Positions 1-8,770 of a DNA stretch of 43,082 nucleotides are shown here, one piece after another. The notes below the pieces were generated by a model. The model had not been told where the DNA came from, did no database searches, and was given only the letters and a program-made list of their open reading frames with translations. Position numbers and translations under genes: made by a program. The DNA lies in NCBI GenBank assembly GCA_030731845.1, contig JANQTF010000379.1:4686-47767 (forward strand), in the 5' to 3' direction. Each line of letters opens with the position of its first letter. Within the stretch, counting starts at the first letter, position 1. This DNA comes from Bacteroidia bacterium. Lineage in GTDB: Bacteria > Bacteroidota > Bacteroidia > J057.

Positions 1-696
1 CAAAAACAAGTGAGGCCGCTATATGGCGTTGTGTTCACGCCTCAAGGTGCCTTCGAAGGGTTTATCCAATGGGATGATCAGGAGAGGCTTACCACCGATT
101 TGCTGGATGGAAAAGGGCATCAAGGGACGCTCTCGCTACCTTTTGGAGAGATTCAGGAAATCAGGGCACAGGGCGATAGCGCCATGGTGACCACCTTTTC
201 TGGAAAAGCCTACCTCTTGGGGGGAGGGGAAGACGTCAGCTCCGATATTCATGACATCATTGTTAAGAGCCTGAATTTGGGACATGTTCGCATTCCCTGG
301 TCACAGTTCAAGTTTGCCAGGTTTTTTGAAGAATCGCCCGATTTTGGCCCTACCTACGACGATTTTGCGTTGCCTTCCACGCTTTGTGCATCTGTGGAGA
401 GAATCAATGGTCGCCCCTTATCAGGAACCTTGGTCTTCGACCTCGACGAGTCGCAGGATTATGAGACCATCGAAGGGCAAAAAGAAGGAATTTTCTATCA
501 CATTCCCCTTCGGAATATTAAGAGAATAGAGCGCCGAAATTATTCGGTATGTGCCATCATGCTCAAAAATGGAGACCAACTTTACCTGGGGGAAGAGCAT
601 GACCTCACCGATCAAAACTGGGGATTGCTATTGTGGTATGGCCCCGATCGGGTGATGTATATTCCGTGGAACGAGGTGAGCTCTGTGAATTTTTGA
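1..696 (+). CDS. Two-repeat barrel-like protein of unknown function, 5'-truncated by the window edge
   Basis: The reading frame is open from base 1 (Q-K-Q before the GTG at 10), and that GTG lies inside a well-formed strand, so the true start is probably upstream of the window. The visible 231 or so residues hold two tandem copies of a small beta-rich unit. Each begins with a 'G-hydrophobic-V-F/T-G' strand, passes through a short 'I..I' strand and ends in 'IPW' followed by an aromatic-rich strand (VRIPWSQFKFARF near residue 97, MYIPWNEVSSVNF at the C-terminus). This pattern suggests an Sm-like or PRC-barrel-like fold, but I do not recognise the family. No signal peptide is visible because the N-terminus is missing. 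The stop lies 2 nt before the ATG of the LytS-type kinase, so the three plus-strand genes are very likely one operon and this protein may work with that sensor system. Confidence 0.75.
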   Translation, partial: QKQVRPLYGVVFTPQGAFEGFIQWDDQERLTTDLLDGKGHQGTLSLPFGEIQEIRAQGDSAMVTTFSGKAYLLGGGEDVSSDIHDIIVKSLNLGHVRIPWSQFKFARFFEESPDFGPTYDDFALPSTLCASVERINGRPLSGTLVFDLDESQDYETIEGQKEGIFYHIPLRNIKRIERRNYSVCAIMLKNGDQLYLGEEHDLTDQNWGLLLWYGPDRVMYIPWNEVSSVNF

Positions 697-698
697 AT

Positions 699-1733
699 AT
701 GACAGGGATCTTGGCTAAAGAAAAGCATCATTGGATCGCATGGATGTGGGTACTCCCATTGTTTCCGGGCATTCTGCTCGGCCTGTTGATTTTGCCATCT
801 CCCACAGAACATTTTCATTGGGTGGGGTGGGCCTGGCTCATGGTCGTCTTGTCTCTGCTTATTCTATCCAATCAGCTTCTTCACAGGTGGTTCAATCGGC
901 TGCTGCCCTGGGGAGATGCCCCGCAAAGACGGTTTTTTACCCAATTGATTGCGAGCCTCGCCATGAGCTTGGTATTGATGAACCTGAGCTATCTGCTCTT
1001 CCAAAAAATAGGCATGCAAACTACGCCCGATGCCGATCAGGTGTATGTGCTCAATGTATATGGCCTCATTTTTTTGCTTCCGCTCATCTCGGCTCAAGTC
1101 GTGAGCTATATCTTCGCCCTCTGGAAAAAAAGCGCGTTGTTGTCTGAAAAACTTCAGCAAGAGAATATTCAAACACGACTCGAGTCGCTCCGAAGCCATC
1201 TGGACCCCCATTTTTTGTTCAATAGCCTCAATATTCTCAGTTCCCTCATCGATAAATCCCAGGACGATGCGCAGGAGTTTCTTGGCTCCTTTTCGGATGT
1301 GTATCGCTATGTGCTGAAAAACAAGCAAGAGTCAGTTGTACCCCTCCGCACAGAATGGGCCTTTCTGGAGTCATACCTGCACCTCATTCAGATGCGCTTT
1401 AGTGAGCAAATGGTCATCGAGCTCAGCGCCCCCGATGACATGAATGCCTGGGCTTTGCCACCTCTTGCCCTGCAAATGCTGGTCGAAAATGCCATCAAAC
1501 ACAATAAAGCCTCCGAAAGGCAACCGCTTCACCTTGAAATTTTTGCCGAAAAGGATGTTCTTGTCGTGAAAAATAATCGGCGACCCAACCCAAAGAAAGA
1601 AAATAGTCACGGTTCTGGTCTGGCAAATTTAAAAAGCAGATATGCCTACCTTACCGAAAGGCCACTGGAAGTGATCGAGACAGAGGAACATTTTGTCGTG
1701 CGTTTGCCCATGCTTCAAAAGACTGACAAATGA
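699..1733 (+). CDS. LytS/YehU-type membrane sensor histidine kinase
   Basis: A 344-aa sensor kinase of the His_kinase (PF06580) family that would autophosphorylate and pass phosphate to the adjacent LytTR regulator. Four membrane segments are visible at about residues 12-33, 41-62, 80-101 and 117-141, followed by a short coiled coil and the catalytic part. The phosphoacceptor motif LDPHFLFNSLNILSSLI carries His171, the N-box is LPPLALQMLVENAIKHN (Asn264) and the glycine-rich ATP lid is GSGLANLKSRY near 305. An in-frame ATG exists at 633, but it would put 22 residues inside the preceding gene, so I chose 699, which begins 2 nt after the upstream stop. The stop overlaps the start of the next gene as ATGA, typical of translational coupling. 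There is no extracellular domain; the input is probably sensed in the membrane or through a partner. Confidence 0.9.
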   Translation: MTGILAKEKHHWIAWMWVLPLFPGILLGLLILPSPTEHFHWVGWAWLMVVLSLLILSNQLLHRWFNRLLPWGDAPQRRFFTQLIASLAMSLVLMNLSYLLFQKIGMQTTPDADQVYVLNVYGLIFLLPLISAQVVSYIFALWKKSALLSEKLQQENIQTRLESLRSHLDPHFLFNSLNILSSLIDKSQDDAQEFLGSFSDVYRYVLKNKQESVVPLRTEWAFLESYLHLIQMRFSEQMVIELSAPDDMNAWALPPLALQMLVENAIKHNKASERQPLHLEIFAEKDVLVVKNNRRPNPKKENSHGSGLANLKSRYAYLTERPLEVIETEEHFVVRLPMLQKTDK

Positions 1734-2500
1734 AGGTAATCATCATCGAAGACGAGGCACTAGCCATTGAGCGCCTCGAACATCTGATCCAGCGATACGA
1801 TCACAGCATCGAGGTGCTCGCCAGACTCAAATCTGTGGAGGAAGCCATAGACTGGCTCCAGAATCATCAGCCACCCGATCTCGGTTTTTTCGATATCGAG
1901 CTGTCAGATGGGACATGTTTTGATATAGCGGATCAGGTCGAGCTGAAATTCCCTGTCATTTTTACCACCTCCTATGACCAATACGCGTTGGAGGCATTTT
2001 CTCTCAAAAGCATAGATTACCTTCTCAAGCCGATTAGGTTTGAAAGAATGACCCGGGCTCTTGATAAGTTTTGCGATTGGAAGCAGCAGTTTGCTCCCAG
2101 CCAGGTACAGACAGACCTGAAGGAAATTCTGGAAAAAATTTCTCCCACAGCCGCCACCGAATACAAAACCCGGTGGTTGGTAAAAAACGGCAACCTCATC
2201 CAGGCAATCCCCACGAGTGATATCGCCTATTTCTATTCAGATCAGAAAATGAGCCTCCTCGTGACCAGGGAGGGCAAGCGCTTTCCGATAGATCAATCGC
2301 TGGATCGGATCATGGAGATGATGGACCCTGAGCAGTATTTCCGGCTCAATCGGAAGTACATCATCCATGTGGATGCTGCCCACAAAATGCACCCTTACTT
2401 CAAGGGCCGCATCAAGGTGGAACTCATCCCGCCTATCGACGACGACATCGTGGTGAGCAGCGACCGCACCCCTGAGTTTAAGGCTTGGCTGGATCGATAA
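1730..2500 (+). CDS. LytTR-family response regulator
   Basis: A 256-aa DNA-binding response regulator, the cognate partner of the kinase just upstream (4-nt ATGA overlap). Residues 1-118 form a receiver: acidic pocket Glu7-Asp8, phosphoacceptor Asp55 in FFDIELSDG, Thr79/Thr80 and the conserved Lys100 in LLKPI. Residues 150-255 form a LytTR domain (WLVKNGNLIQAI through the YFRLNRKYIIHV segment and a C-terminal SSDRTPEFKAWL), which in this family binds direct-repeat promoter sites as a dimer. The protein matches the usual LytR/AlgR length. Its last 23 nt overlap the 3' end of the convergent glycosyltransferase gene and no terminator is visible between them. Targets cannot be identified from this window. 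Confidence 0.93.
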   Translation: MKVIIIEDEALAIERLEHLIQRYDHSIEVLARLKSVEEAIDWLQNHQPPDLGFFDIELSDGTCFDIADQVELKFPVIFTTSYDQYALEAFSLKSIDYLLKPIRFERMTRALDKFCDWKQQFAPSQVQTDLKEILEKISPTAATEYKTRWLVKNGNLIQAIPTSDIAYFYSDQKMSLLVTREGKRFPIDQSLDRIMEMMDPEQYFRLNRKYIIHVDAAHKMHPYFKGRIKVELIPPIDDDIVVSSDRTPEFKAWLDR

Positions 2501-3689
2501 AGGCCATCATCTGTGCCCACATTTGCACAGACAGGTCATTTCTGTCGAAATGCTTCTCGGCATACTGGCGGGCATTTTTGCCCATTTCTTGTCTCAGATG
2601 GGAGTCTTTGATCAGGCGGGCAATGTTGCTCGCGAGGGCCACATAGTCTCCTTGTGGGGTGCTGAGCCCTGCATTGGCGTCTTGAAGCACTTGTGCTTGC
2701 CAGCCTTGATAGTTGATAACCACTGGCAAGCCGGCGGCCATGTAATCAAAGAATTTGGTGGCGCTGTTGGTAGCCAGAATGGGGTAGGGGGCAAAGCTCA
2801 CGAGGCCAATATCGGCAGCCTGGAAAAGCTCTGGAAGCTCTTCTCGGTTTACCCGCTGAAGGAAGCGTACTTTTTTTAACTGCAATCTTTTGCCTTCGTC
2901 CCGAACCATGGTGAGATCATTGCCTACTCCCAAAATGGTAAGTCTGTAAGCAGGGAGGTCCTCCATTTTTTCGAGAATATCCATGGCATGCAGGAGCTGA
3001 CTGAGATCATTAGCGAGCCCAATGGTTCCGGCATAGAGAAGTTCTACTGGCTGGCTCTCGGGCCGATTTCTGTCTATCTCCGGCCAATTGTCCATGAGTG
3101 TGCCGTTGTAGGAAACTTCTACTTTGGTGGAGGGGACGCCCTGAGCCAGGATCAGGTCTTTCATCCCGGGCGAAAAAGTGATGATGCCATTGGCAGAATC
3201 ATAGGCATTGCGCGTGCGGACCCGCAGGAATGGCCGCCATGGACCATGCGGGATTAGCCCCATTTCGATGGGTACATCGGGCCATACGTCGGCAATTTCA
3301 AGGATCCAAGGCACATCAAACCTACTTGCCAGACGCTGACCGAGCCAGGCTACGAAGAGTGGGGCAGTATATGCCAGGATAAAATCTGGTTTTTCGAGCT
3401 TGGTAAAAGCGTAGGCAAGCCCTTTGGCATAAAACCGAAAGAAGGCACGTGCCCTTTTAAAAAAAGAAAAGTGATGATCGTATGACACATCGAGTGCGTG
3501 GATTTCCACTCCTTCCTGTTCATACACAATCGGCTCTTTTTGCCGCTGCTCTTCTGGAAAATAGGCTTGGGAGCACAAGAGGGTCACTTTGTGGCCTTGG
3601 CTCGCCCAAAGGCGCGCCATATCCCAACTACGCGAATTGCCGGGCGAGCCCGGCAATATCAATAACTGTTGCAAATAAAGTAATCGCAT
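2478..3689 (-). CDS. Glycosyltransferase family 4, WbuB-like
   Basis: A 403-aa GT-B fold glycosyltransferase. The N-terminal domain has the MRLLYLQQ strand and a GNSRSWDMARLWASQGH segment characteristic of WbuB-like GT4 enzymes, followed by EIADVWPDVPIEMG. The C-terminal nucleotide-sugar domain has LLYAGTIGLANDLSQLL near residue 220 and the donor-binding run TNSATKFFDYMAAGLPVV near 310. In this family the enzyme transfers GlcNAc/FucNAc-like sugars onto a lipid-linked oligosaccharide at the cytoplasmic face during O-antigen or capsule synthesis; the exact sugar is not inferable. It starts 6 nt after the stop of the phosphoglycosyltransferase gene, so the two form an operon and may act in successive steps. 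Confidence 0.9.
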   Translation of the reverse strand: MRLLYLQQLLILPGSPGNSRSWDMARLWASQGHKVTLLCSQAYFPEEQRQKEPIVYEQEGVEIHALDVSYDHHFSFFKRARAFFRFYAKGLAYAFTKLEKPDFILAYTAPLFVAWLGQRLASRFDVPWILEIADVWPDVPIEMGLIPHGPWRPFLRVRTRNAYDSANGIITFSPGMKDLILAQGVPSTKVEVSYNGTLMDNWPEIDRNRPESQPVELLYAGTIGLANDLSQLLHAMDILEKMEDLPAYRLTILGVGNDLTMVRDEGKRLQLKKVRFLQRVNREELPELFQAADIGLVSFAPYPILATNSATKFFDYMAAGLPVVINYQGWQAQVLQDANAGLSTPQGDYVALASNIARLIKDSHLRQEMGKNARQYAEKHFDRNDLSVQMWAQMMAFIDPAKP

Positions 3690-3695
3690 GCGGCT

Positions 3696-4847
3696 TTAAC
3701 GGGCTAACACTTCACTTTCGACGGTGATTTTTTCCTGCTTCAAAGGAGCATCTTCAGGACGGGCGATTTTTTCTTTCATCTCCGCGATCTTTGCTCCTTT
3801 TCTGTAAAGCAAGGTAAATAATAAAAAAACCGCAATAGGGTAGGCCGTAAAGAGTGCCGAATGTAGCGTGGACCACTCTGGGATAAGCCGATAGGCAAAA
3901 AACGCCAGAAATCCCGAGATCAGGGATACCACCCCCAGTGTCACGGGTACCATTTGCTCTGCAACCCCGATTCTCACCAGTTGATGCGTCAGGTGGTCTT
4001 TGCCCCCTACGAAGGGCGAACTACCTCGGGCCAGTCGCGCAAATGTCACGAAAGTAGTGTCCATGATCGGCACGATGAATACCATCAAAGGAATGGTGAG
4101 CTTACGGATATGAGACACGTTGTCAGGACTTGCGGGGATGTTCCAAAAGTAAATAATTCCCAAAAATGCTACCACAAGACCAATAAACATGCTGCCTGTG
4201 TCTCCCATGTAAATCTTAGCCGGACGCCAGTTCCACATCAGGAAGCCCATAAAGCCACCCACTATCACAACCAGGATATAAAACATTTCGCTGAGGCCTT
4301 CACGAGAGATCAGCATGATCATCGAAGACATCACCAGCGTGGTAGCAATGGTGGTGGTCACTGCATCCATGTTGTCGAGCATGTTGAGCGAATTCATGAG
4401 TCCTACCACCCAGAAGATTGTGAGGACATAGTCCAGAATGACCAGATTGGGATTGGTTAGTCCAAAAAAATCGATATGAATGCCAAATGAAACCAAGATA
4501 ACGCCACAGAGCACCTGTCCCATAAATTTCAGACCCGGATGGGTGCCGTAGGCATCGTCTGCAAATCCTACCATGAAGGCCATGGTGCCGCTCAGGATCA
4601 GGGCCAGCATTCTGGAAGAAGAACCCAGCTCCACGGGCATGAGCACCAAGAGGACCAAAGCACCAATCAGAAACGTAATGTAGAAGGAAATGCCACCCGT
4701 GGTGGGCTTAATTGTGCTGCTCCATCTCACCAGATTGTCTTGGTTTTGGCGGGATTCAACCCCAAAGTTATGAGAATAACGAAGGAGAATTTGATTGAGC
4801 ATCCAGGAAAATCCGAAGGCACCTAGAAGAAGAAGGACACTTTGCAT
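3696..4847 (-). CDS. WecA/MraY-type undecaprenyl-phosphate sugar-1-phosphate transferase
   Basis: A 383-aa polytopic membrane enzyme of the glycosyltransferase 4 / MraY-WecA superfamily (PF00953), about ten hydrophobic segments. It would transfer a HexNAc-1-phosphate from a UDP-sugar to undecaprenyl phosphate, starting a surface glycan. Visible motifs are the Asp-Asp pair D97-D98 in GFADDAYG, the NSLNMLDNMDAV motif (Asn155, Asp158, Asp161), MGDTGSMFIG, and a cytoplasmic GGKDHLTHQLVRIG loop corresponding to the HxxH-like region of the family. A C-terminal charged tail of about 30 residues is predicted cytosolic. MraY is less likely because the gene sits beside a WbuB-like glycosyltransferase and not in a murein cluster. 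A possible -7 box lies upstream at 4955-4962. Confidence 0.88.
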   Translation of the reverse strand: MQSVLLLLGAFGFSWMLNQILLRYSHNFGVESRQNQDNLVRWSSTIKPTTGGISFYITFLIGALVLLVLMPVELGSSSRMLALILSGTMAFMVGFADDAYGTHPGLKFMGQVLCGVILVSFGIHIDFFGLTNPNLVILDYVLTIFWVVGLMNSLNMLDNMDAVTTTIATTLVMSSMIMLISREGLSEMFYILVVIVGGFMGFLMWNWRPAKIYMGDTGSMFIGLVVAFLGIIYFWNIPASPDNVSHIRKLTIPLMVFIVPIMDTTFVTFARLARGSSPFVGGKDHLTHQLVRIGVAEQMVPVTLGVVSLISGFLAFFAYRLIPEWSTLHSALFTAYPIAVFLLFTLLYRKGAKIAEMKEKIARPEDAPLKQEKITVESEVLAR

Positions 4848-5177
4848 AAACTGTATTTTGATTGGGCTGCTGTAAAGATGGCGTGCCTGCGTAATCTTCG
4901 CAAATGACCCGATTGGGTAGGGGTGTTAGAATTACAATTCAATTGCAGTCACGGCAAATCTACGAAGCCAATATCAACTTAACGTAAGCAGATGGTGAAA
5001 TATCATAAATCTTGATTCTGACCGCAGGAGAAAGTTTTGTCACATGTTTATTCTCATAAAAAATTTCAAAGTTGTAAAAATACCAGAATGGATGGGCCTT
5101 GTTAGTCTGAGAACAAAAAGGTGGGCTTGAACCAATTATTCTTAACAACAATCATCTCTGGGGTTTCCCTTCTTTGC
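4848..5177. other. Intergenic region, AT-rich, with a possible minus-strand promoter
   Basis: This 330-nt gap separates the barrel gene (stop at 5178) from the WecA-like gene (start at 4847); both read leftward. The minus strand at 4955-4962 reads TAGATTTG, an exact match to the Bacteroidota -7 consensus TAnnTTTG, about 108 nt from the start codon. No TTG box is seen at the usual 17-23 nt spacing, so it is weak evidence. No credible small ORF or RNA gene was recognised. Confidence 0.4.
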
Positions 5178-5188
5178 TCAAAAGAAGG
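5168..5188 (-). terminator. Stem-loop straddling the stop codon of the 1165-aa barrel gene, possible terminator
   Basis: CCTTCTTT and AAAGAAGG form an 8-bp stem around a 5-nt loop that contains the stop codon (5178-5180). No U-tract follows on the minus strand, so it may be an mRNA 3' stabiliser and not a true intrinsic terminator. Confidence 0.35.
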
Positions 5189-8100
5189 CCCGAACCTGAA
5201 TTCTCCCTGTGTGGATAATGGATTGACCTGCCGCAGCCCGACCATCGTAGGTCACGCTAAATTCCACGTTCTGAAGCAGATACCACGTGAAAAAGCCTTG
5301 CCAGAGGCCATTCCATCCTGGCTCAAGCCCTTCTTTCATTTCAAAAGCTGCCGCTACCGGTGGCTCTCCCACCTGATTGAGCCTCACCAACTCGGCCTTT
5401 ACAAAAATATTGTTTCGCTCTCCCAGATTAAAGCGGCTGTCCAACCCAATCCGGTGCTGCTGCACCCGTGAATCTCCCTGCCCATCTGAGCTTTCGTTGG
5501 TGCTATTCTTAAATGTGTATCCACCGGTCACCCTGATCTTTCGGTTCCATTGCACATTCACCTTCGGATTCCACTCGATGTAAGGGATCAGGTAATTCCG
5601 TTCTGGAAAATTCTCGGCCATCAAGGCCCTGCGCCCGATGCGAATGTCGTTTTCCAGGCTCCGGCTTTCATTGAGGTTGAGCCGCTGCCCCAAGCCCAAA
5701 TAGCGCGATACCCGCTGCTCCTGACCCGTAGTTAAAAACAACACGCTCTGGTTATCCAACCAGGAAAACCGTATGTCTCCCCGAGGTGAATTCTGGAAAA
5801 AAGTGAGATCCTGCCGCAAAGAATAATTGGCGTTGAGAATACTGCTGTCGTTTTCCCAGTTGCCTAGATTCACAAAATAGGCAGCAACATCTGATCCTCT
5901 CGACTTGTTTTGGGTGATGCGAACTGTGGTATTGAGCCTGGTCTGGCGAATGGTCTCTTTCCACCAAGGCCCCGAAGCTGCGATGACTTGTCGAAAATCC
6001 CAGCGCACATTGCCTGAGAGACTAAGCCTTGTTGTGGGAGAGAGGTCGCGCGAGGGTACTACCACCCTGATAAAATTGGCCACCAATGGATTGGTGGCCA
6101 GCTGAAACTCGCCGATATCCTGGATTCCATCATTGTTGAAAAGGCTGTCGAGCCACACATATTGTCCTTGTCCGGGGTTCACCTCCAGATATCTGATCTC
6201 TTGTTTTGCCAGTTGCTCGGCTGTGACCTCATACACGAAGTTGGCATATACCCAGCGTTTGGCCGGATTGAGGGTCATTTGCCAGTTGGTATTAAGGGTG
6301 CGGCTATCCTTGAGCCCCTGGCTTTGAAAGAGGCTGTCCTGCACGTCGAGCCGGCGGTAGGCCGTCACCTGCTGCAACTCAAAGGCTGTTGTGGGTCGAA
6401 AGCTGGCTTTCAAAAAACTGGTCGAGGCGATGCTCTTGAGCCGGAGCGAATCAAGCAGGAATTCCCGATCACGCCGATAATTAAAAGAAGCTTCCAGGCT
6501 GAAGTTTTTTCCTGTGCGCCTGAGGTAGGGTTTAAGATCGGTAAAAGAAAAGCTTCCCAACGCAGACCCCATTTTTTCGATGTTCCTGTCTTCTATCCAC
6601 AGCACTACACCGGGCTGCCAGGCACCAATCTGGAAAAACAAATCACCTTCTTGCCGGAGCCAGAGGCTTTGCCGCACCAGGCTATCTTGCCTGGCAATGC
6701 GGGTAAGCATGTAGCGGCCCTGCACAAAGTGCTTCTGCCTGCTTTCCAGGGTGATCACCTGCCTGTCGCTCAGGCGGCCCGGCCCTACCGACCTGATTCC
6801 GCCTTCCACCTCTATGGATCCTTTGCCAGGATAGGTGAGTTGTGCTTTTGCTTCTACGATAGACTCGTCGCGCCGGGCTTCGCCTGCGTCGAGGTCCCAC
6901 ACCCGGCCATATTCTGCCTGATATACCCGGTCAAGATTTTCGTAGCGTTGGGCAATGTATTGCTGCACCAGCTGGGCGCTGAGCTTCATGGTGTCGCCCA
7001 GGTTGATGTTGTCGAGGCTGAGTACTGTTCGCTGTGCCAGGCCGATGTTGTCTTCGTCGTTGATGGGGGAAAGTCTGTTTTTGTCTTCGGCGCTGATGGC
7101 TGTTTCGCTGGAAATTCGTAGATGTTTGTTGAAATGGAAATCTACCCGGGTGTCTGTTACCTGAAGAAGCCGTGGGAGAACCCAGCTGCGGATGGGCGCA
7201 TAGCTACCCTGCGATGCGCCAGATGGCCCAGGCGCCACCCACACAAACACATTGGCATTAATGCCTGATCTGTCGGGTTCATAATCGCCATTTCCTTCTC
7301 CTACAAAGCTGAAAAACATGCTATAAACGGCCTGCGTGCTATCGCGGCTGTATTTGTAGTATCGATAAGGAACAGCATTGATCAGGGTGTCGGCGACCTG
7401 GTAGCGCACCGCGTCTTTGTCCCAACCCACATTGAAAATGCCTGGCGTAGTCACTTGCCCGCTCACATCCCCTACCTGGCTCAGGGTGTCGCGCACCAGG
7501 GCATAGGCGCGGTCGTTGGTGAAGGGGGCATTGGGATTGTCTGCATCTCTGGCATAGGAAAATCGGACCCGAAGCTTGTCATTCAGCAGCTTTTGATCCA
7601 TGGTCGTCACCACGAGTGATCGGTTATAAAACTGGTCGTTGTACTCAAAATCTACCACGATGCGCGTGATGTTGGTGATCACATGGGTAGAGGTAAACGT
7701 GACCTCAGCGGTATTGTAGTTGATGATGTAGTCGAGATTTTCGCCCCGTTTCATCAGGTTGCCGTTGAGATAGACGCGTTCGCTGCCTGCCAGTACGATA
7801 AAGAAGCGCTCCCCATTTCTGCCAGTGAGCCGATACGGCCCAGATACGCCATCAATTCCCTGAAACGAATTGGTGTGAAATTTTCCCTTGGCCACCGCGC
7901 CAGCCACGCTGATGTTGGTCTGCTTATCTTGCCAGCCAAATTTGATTCCCTGCACATTTCGATACAAGTCTGCAAAGCGGCTTCCTTTCTGCTCAATCTC
8001 GAAATCGCCGAGGGTGGTGGAGTATTCGTTTTTCGCGAGACGAATGAAGATCCTGTCAAAGTCTGACAGTTGTTGGGTGGTGCCATCGGGCTGAATCGGA

Positions 8101-8675
8101 ATATTTTCGTCGCTGATGGCGCCTACGATGGTGAGCCCATCGCCAAGATCGCCCTCCAACTGTAGCCGCAGGCCACTATTGAGCGAGAGACTCCGATTAT
8201 TTCCTACGGTGATGCCACGGGAGAGGGAACCACTTTTTTTGATTTTATCGGTCTCCCAGAATATGCCATCGTTGGCTGAACGGGGCTCGTCCACATAGTA
8301 GATTTTGCCGGGCCCGTAGGAAAAGGTGTCGCTTGGCAAAGGCCGCAAGGTGATTTTGGGGCTGGGCCCACGCTGAAAAGCGCGATACCGAATGTGATAT
8401 TCGCCTGGAGCCCATGTGCCCACAGGGCGCAAAATCCCTCCGATTTCCTGGAGAGCGTAGGTGTCTGGTGCTAGCTTCATTCCCGAGCTATCGGTGACCG
8501 ATAGTGAGCCAGGCACTACCCAGGGTTGCTGCAGCAACAGGCTATCAGGGCCAGGCATCCTGAGGGTATCTGTGAGGATCACACTCCCCTGAGCCATGAT
8601 CCCACCGGACATCAGCCACCACCCCAGCAGACCGAGGGACACCCTATATTTGTGCCAGGCCCGGAGTTTTGTCAT
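5178..8675 (-). CDS. Large outer-membrane beta-barrel protein of unknown function
   Basis: A 1165-aa exported protein. Residues 1-29 form a signal peptide (a basic start, a hydrophobic LGLLGWWLMSGGIMA core and a cleavage site near AQG). From about residue 150 the sequence resembles a segment I associate with SprA-like and other large Bacteroidota envelope proteins: SGSLSRGITVGNNRSLS, LQLEGDLGDGL, a 'SDENIPIQPDGTTQQLSDFD' stretch and TLGDFEIEQ. The rest is dominated by alternating hydrophobic/polar strands with many aromatic residues at strand ends (NIFVKAELVRLNQ, WNGLWQGFFTWYLLQN), and the chain ends in RAFF with a terminal aromatic residue, as outer-membrane barrels do. I do not recognise a named function; SprA itself is about twice as long, so this is not SprA. 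It lies 95 nt downstream of the NtrY-like kinase in the same orientation. Confidence 0.8.
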   Translation of the reverse strand: MTKLRAWHKYRVSLGLLGWWLMSGGIMAQGSVILTDTLRMPGPDSLLLQQPWVVPGSLSVTDSSGMKLAPDTYALQEIGGILRPVGTWAPGEYHIRYRAFQRGPSPKITLRPLPSDTFSYGPGKIYYVDEPRSANDGIFWETDKIKKSGSLSRGITVGNNRSLSLNSGLRLQLEGDLGDGLTIVGAISDENIPIQPDGTTQQLSDFDRIFIRLAKNEYSTTLGDFEIEQKGSRFADLYRNVQGIKFGWQDKQTNISVAGAVAKGKFHTNSFQGIDGVSGPYRLTGRNGERFFIVLAGSERVYLNGNLMKRGENLDYIINYNTAEVTFTSTHVITNITRIVVDFEYNDQFYNRSLVVTTMDQKLLNDKLRVRFSYARDADNPNAPFTNDRAYALVRDTLSQVGDVSGQVTTPGIFNVGWDKDAVRYQVADTLINAVPYRYYKYSRDSTQAVYSMFFSFVGEGNGDYEPDRSGINANVFVWVAPGPSGASQGSYAPIRSWVLPRLLQVTDTRVDFHFNKHLRISSETAISAEDKNRLSPINDEDNIGLAQRTVLSLDNINLGDTMKLSAQLVQQYIAQRYENLDRVYQAEYGRVWDLDAGEARRDESIVEAKAQLTYPGKGSIEVEGGIRSVGPGRLSDRQVITLESRQKHFVQGRYMLTRIARQDSLVRQSLWLRQEGDLFFQIGAWQPGVVLWIEDRNIEKMGSALGSFSFTDLKPYLRRTGKNFSLEASFNYRRDREFLLDSLRLKSIASTSFLKASFRPTTAFELQQVTAYRRLDVQDSLFQSQGLKDSRTLNTNWQMTLNPAKRWVYANFVYEVTAEQLAKQEIRYLEVNPGQGQYVWLDSLFNNDGIQDIGEFQLATNPLVANFIRVVVPSRDLSPTTRLSLSGNVRWDFRQVIAASGPWWKETIRQTRLNTTVRITQNKSRGSDVAAYFVNLGNWENDSSILNANYSLRQDLTFFQNSPRGDIRFSWLDNQSVLFLTTGQEQRVSRYLGLGQRLNLNESRSLENDIRIGRRALMAENFPERNYLIPYIEWNPKVNVQWNRKIRVTGGYTFKNSTNESSDGQGDSRVQQHRIGLDSRFNLGERNNIFVKAELVRLNQVGEPPVAAAFEMKEGLEPGWNGLWQGFFTWYLLQNVEFSVTYDGRAAAGQSIIHTGRIQVRAFF

Positions 8676-8770
8676 GGGTCTCTATTGTTCTGGCGGAGCC
8701 GATACGTTGTGAAAACGAAGCCAAGATGGGAAGGGAGGCCTGAAGTGTATCGCTCTGCTTGGCCACTTTC

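Noticed and set aside
633-698. Upstream in-frame ATG for the LytS-type kinase
   Set aside because: The 22 extra residues lie inside the previous gene and precede the first membrane segment without family resemblance.
6162-7121. 319-aa plus-strand ORF
   Set aside because: It is antisense to the 1165-aa barrel gene, has no family signature and follows the codon pattern of that gene.
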